Below, one piece after another: positions 63,822 through 64,000 of a DNA stretch of 64,000 nucleotides. Made by a program: the position numbers and the translations under genes. Each line of letters starts with the position of its first letter. Positions within the stretch are counted from its first letter, which is position 1. Source of the stretch: Flavobacterium ovatum (GTDB lineage: Bacteria > Bacteroidota > Bacteroidia > Flavobacteriales > Flavobacteriaceae); assembly GCF_040703125.1 (NCBI RefSeq), contig NZ_CP160035.1, positions 496,001-560,000 of the forward strand, in the 5' to 3' direction. The notes under the pieces were generated by a model that saw only the letters and a list, made by a program, of their open reading frames with translations, had not been told where the DNA came from and did no database searches.

Positions 63822-64000
63822 GTTTTGAAAAAATAAAGAAAGACCCTTACGAAGCCTTACGGTACAAAGAATTCAATACCTTTTTACTAGTCAGATTTGC
63901 AATGGTATTTGCTTGGTCGATGCAATTTATTGTTATCGAATGGCAGGTATATAGTATTACTAAAGATCCATTGTCATTAGGATTAATAGGATTAATGGAA
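63818..64000 (+). CDS. MFS transporter (3' end outside window)
   Basis: The first 61 residues of a membrane protein: MSFEKIKKDPYEALRYKEF, then the first helix LLVRFAMVFAWSMQFIVIEWQVY and SITKDPLSLGLIGLME. The soluble start, first helix and the following TKDPLSLGLIG match enterobactin-exporter-like MFS proteins (EntS type). It overlaps the recJ stop (ATGA), so it is co-translated. Substrate cannot be judged from this part. Confidence 0.8.
   Translation, partial: MSFEKIKKDPYEALRYKEFNTFLLVRFAMVFAWSMQFIVIEWQVYSITKDPLSLGLIGLME

Overview
This is a 64 kb stretch of an AT-rich Bacteroidota chromosome, almost certainly Flavobacterium or a close relative (Flavobacteriaceae). Three things point there: the protein families (DUF3109, DUF4296, DUF4271, DUF3098, DUF5686, HopJ, a type IX secretion sorting domain, TonB receptors with a carboxypeptidase-like N-domain), the Bacteroidota -7 promoter element TAnnTTTG just upstream of many genes, and short start-proximal leaders. 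No rRNA, tRNA, CRISPR array, complete insertion sequence or prophage was seen. It reads as core chromosome with small repeat-type invaders.

Layout. 1-4.4 kb: a partial DUF3109 gene, a small membrane protein coupled to an FAD-fold oxidoreductase, and a minus-strand run of S41 protease, dCMP deaminase and HupE/UreJ membrane protein. 4.4-5.2 kb is mostly non-coding and holds the decayed C-terminus of a LuxR-type regulator. 5.2-13.3 kb: TerB-like protein, fructose-1,6-bisphosphatase, GNAT acetyltransferase, aspartate kinase, a very large predicted outer-membrane protein and a glycosyltransferase.

13.4-27.4 kb is a phosphate-starvation island: phoU-pstB-pstA-pstC, pstS, two OprP/O-type porins and phoR-phoB on the minus strand, then a TonB-dependent receptor and a beta-helix lipoprotein on the plus strand. 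Six promoters here carry TTAA-type direct repeats with an 11-bp period. Their distances to the -7 element are 15, 26, 37, 48 or 59 bases, all of the form 15 + 11n. I read this as the local Pho box. It draws the TonB receptor and the lipoprotein into the regulon. PstC carries a half-copy of a PstS-like binding domain in its first periplasmic loop.

27.6-48.6 kb is mostly housekeeping: a minimal T9SS-sorted protein, LuxE-like enzyme, tyrS, an NAD-dependent epimerase, DUF4296 lipoprotein, dihydroorotase, dolichol-phosphate-mannose-synthase-like transferase, DUF4271-hemD, a YugP-like peptidase, leuS, ftsX-DUF3098-uppP-truB, patatin, pyrH-frr, DUF5686 and an SMR transporter. The leuS gene is the oddest: a complete DUF559 endonuclease-like domain is inserted in frame at the base of the editing domain, and a second palindromic repeat is inserted in frame about 125 codons later.

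48.8-64 kb: MMPL transporter, a GH63-like glucosidase, a small secreted protein between twin terminators, asnS, rpoN, thymidine kinase, an acidic repeat protein, rsmI, a flavin amine oxidase, HopJ, recJ and the start of an MFS transporter.

Four intergenic loci share one architecture: 7- or 8-bp tandem units on one side of a centre and their reverse complements on the other. Together with the palindromes in and beside leuS, they suggest several families of small repeats. All calls come from reading the sequence; no database search was run.
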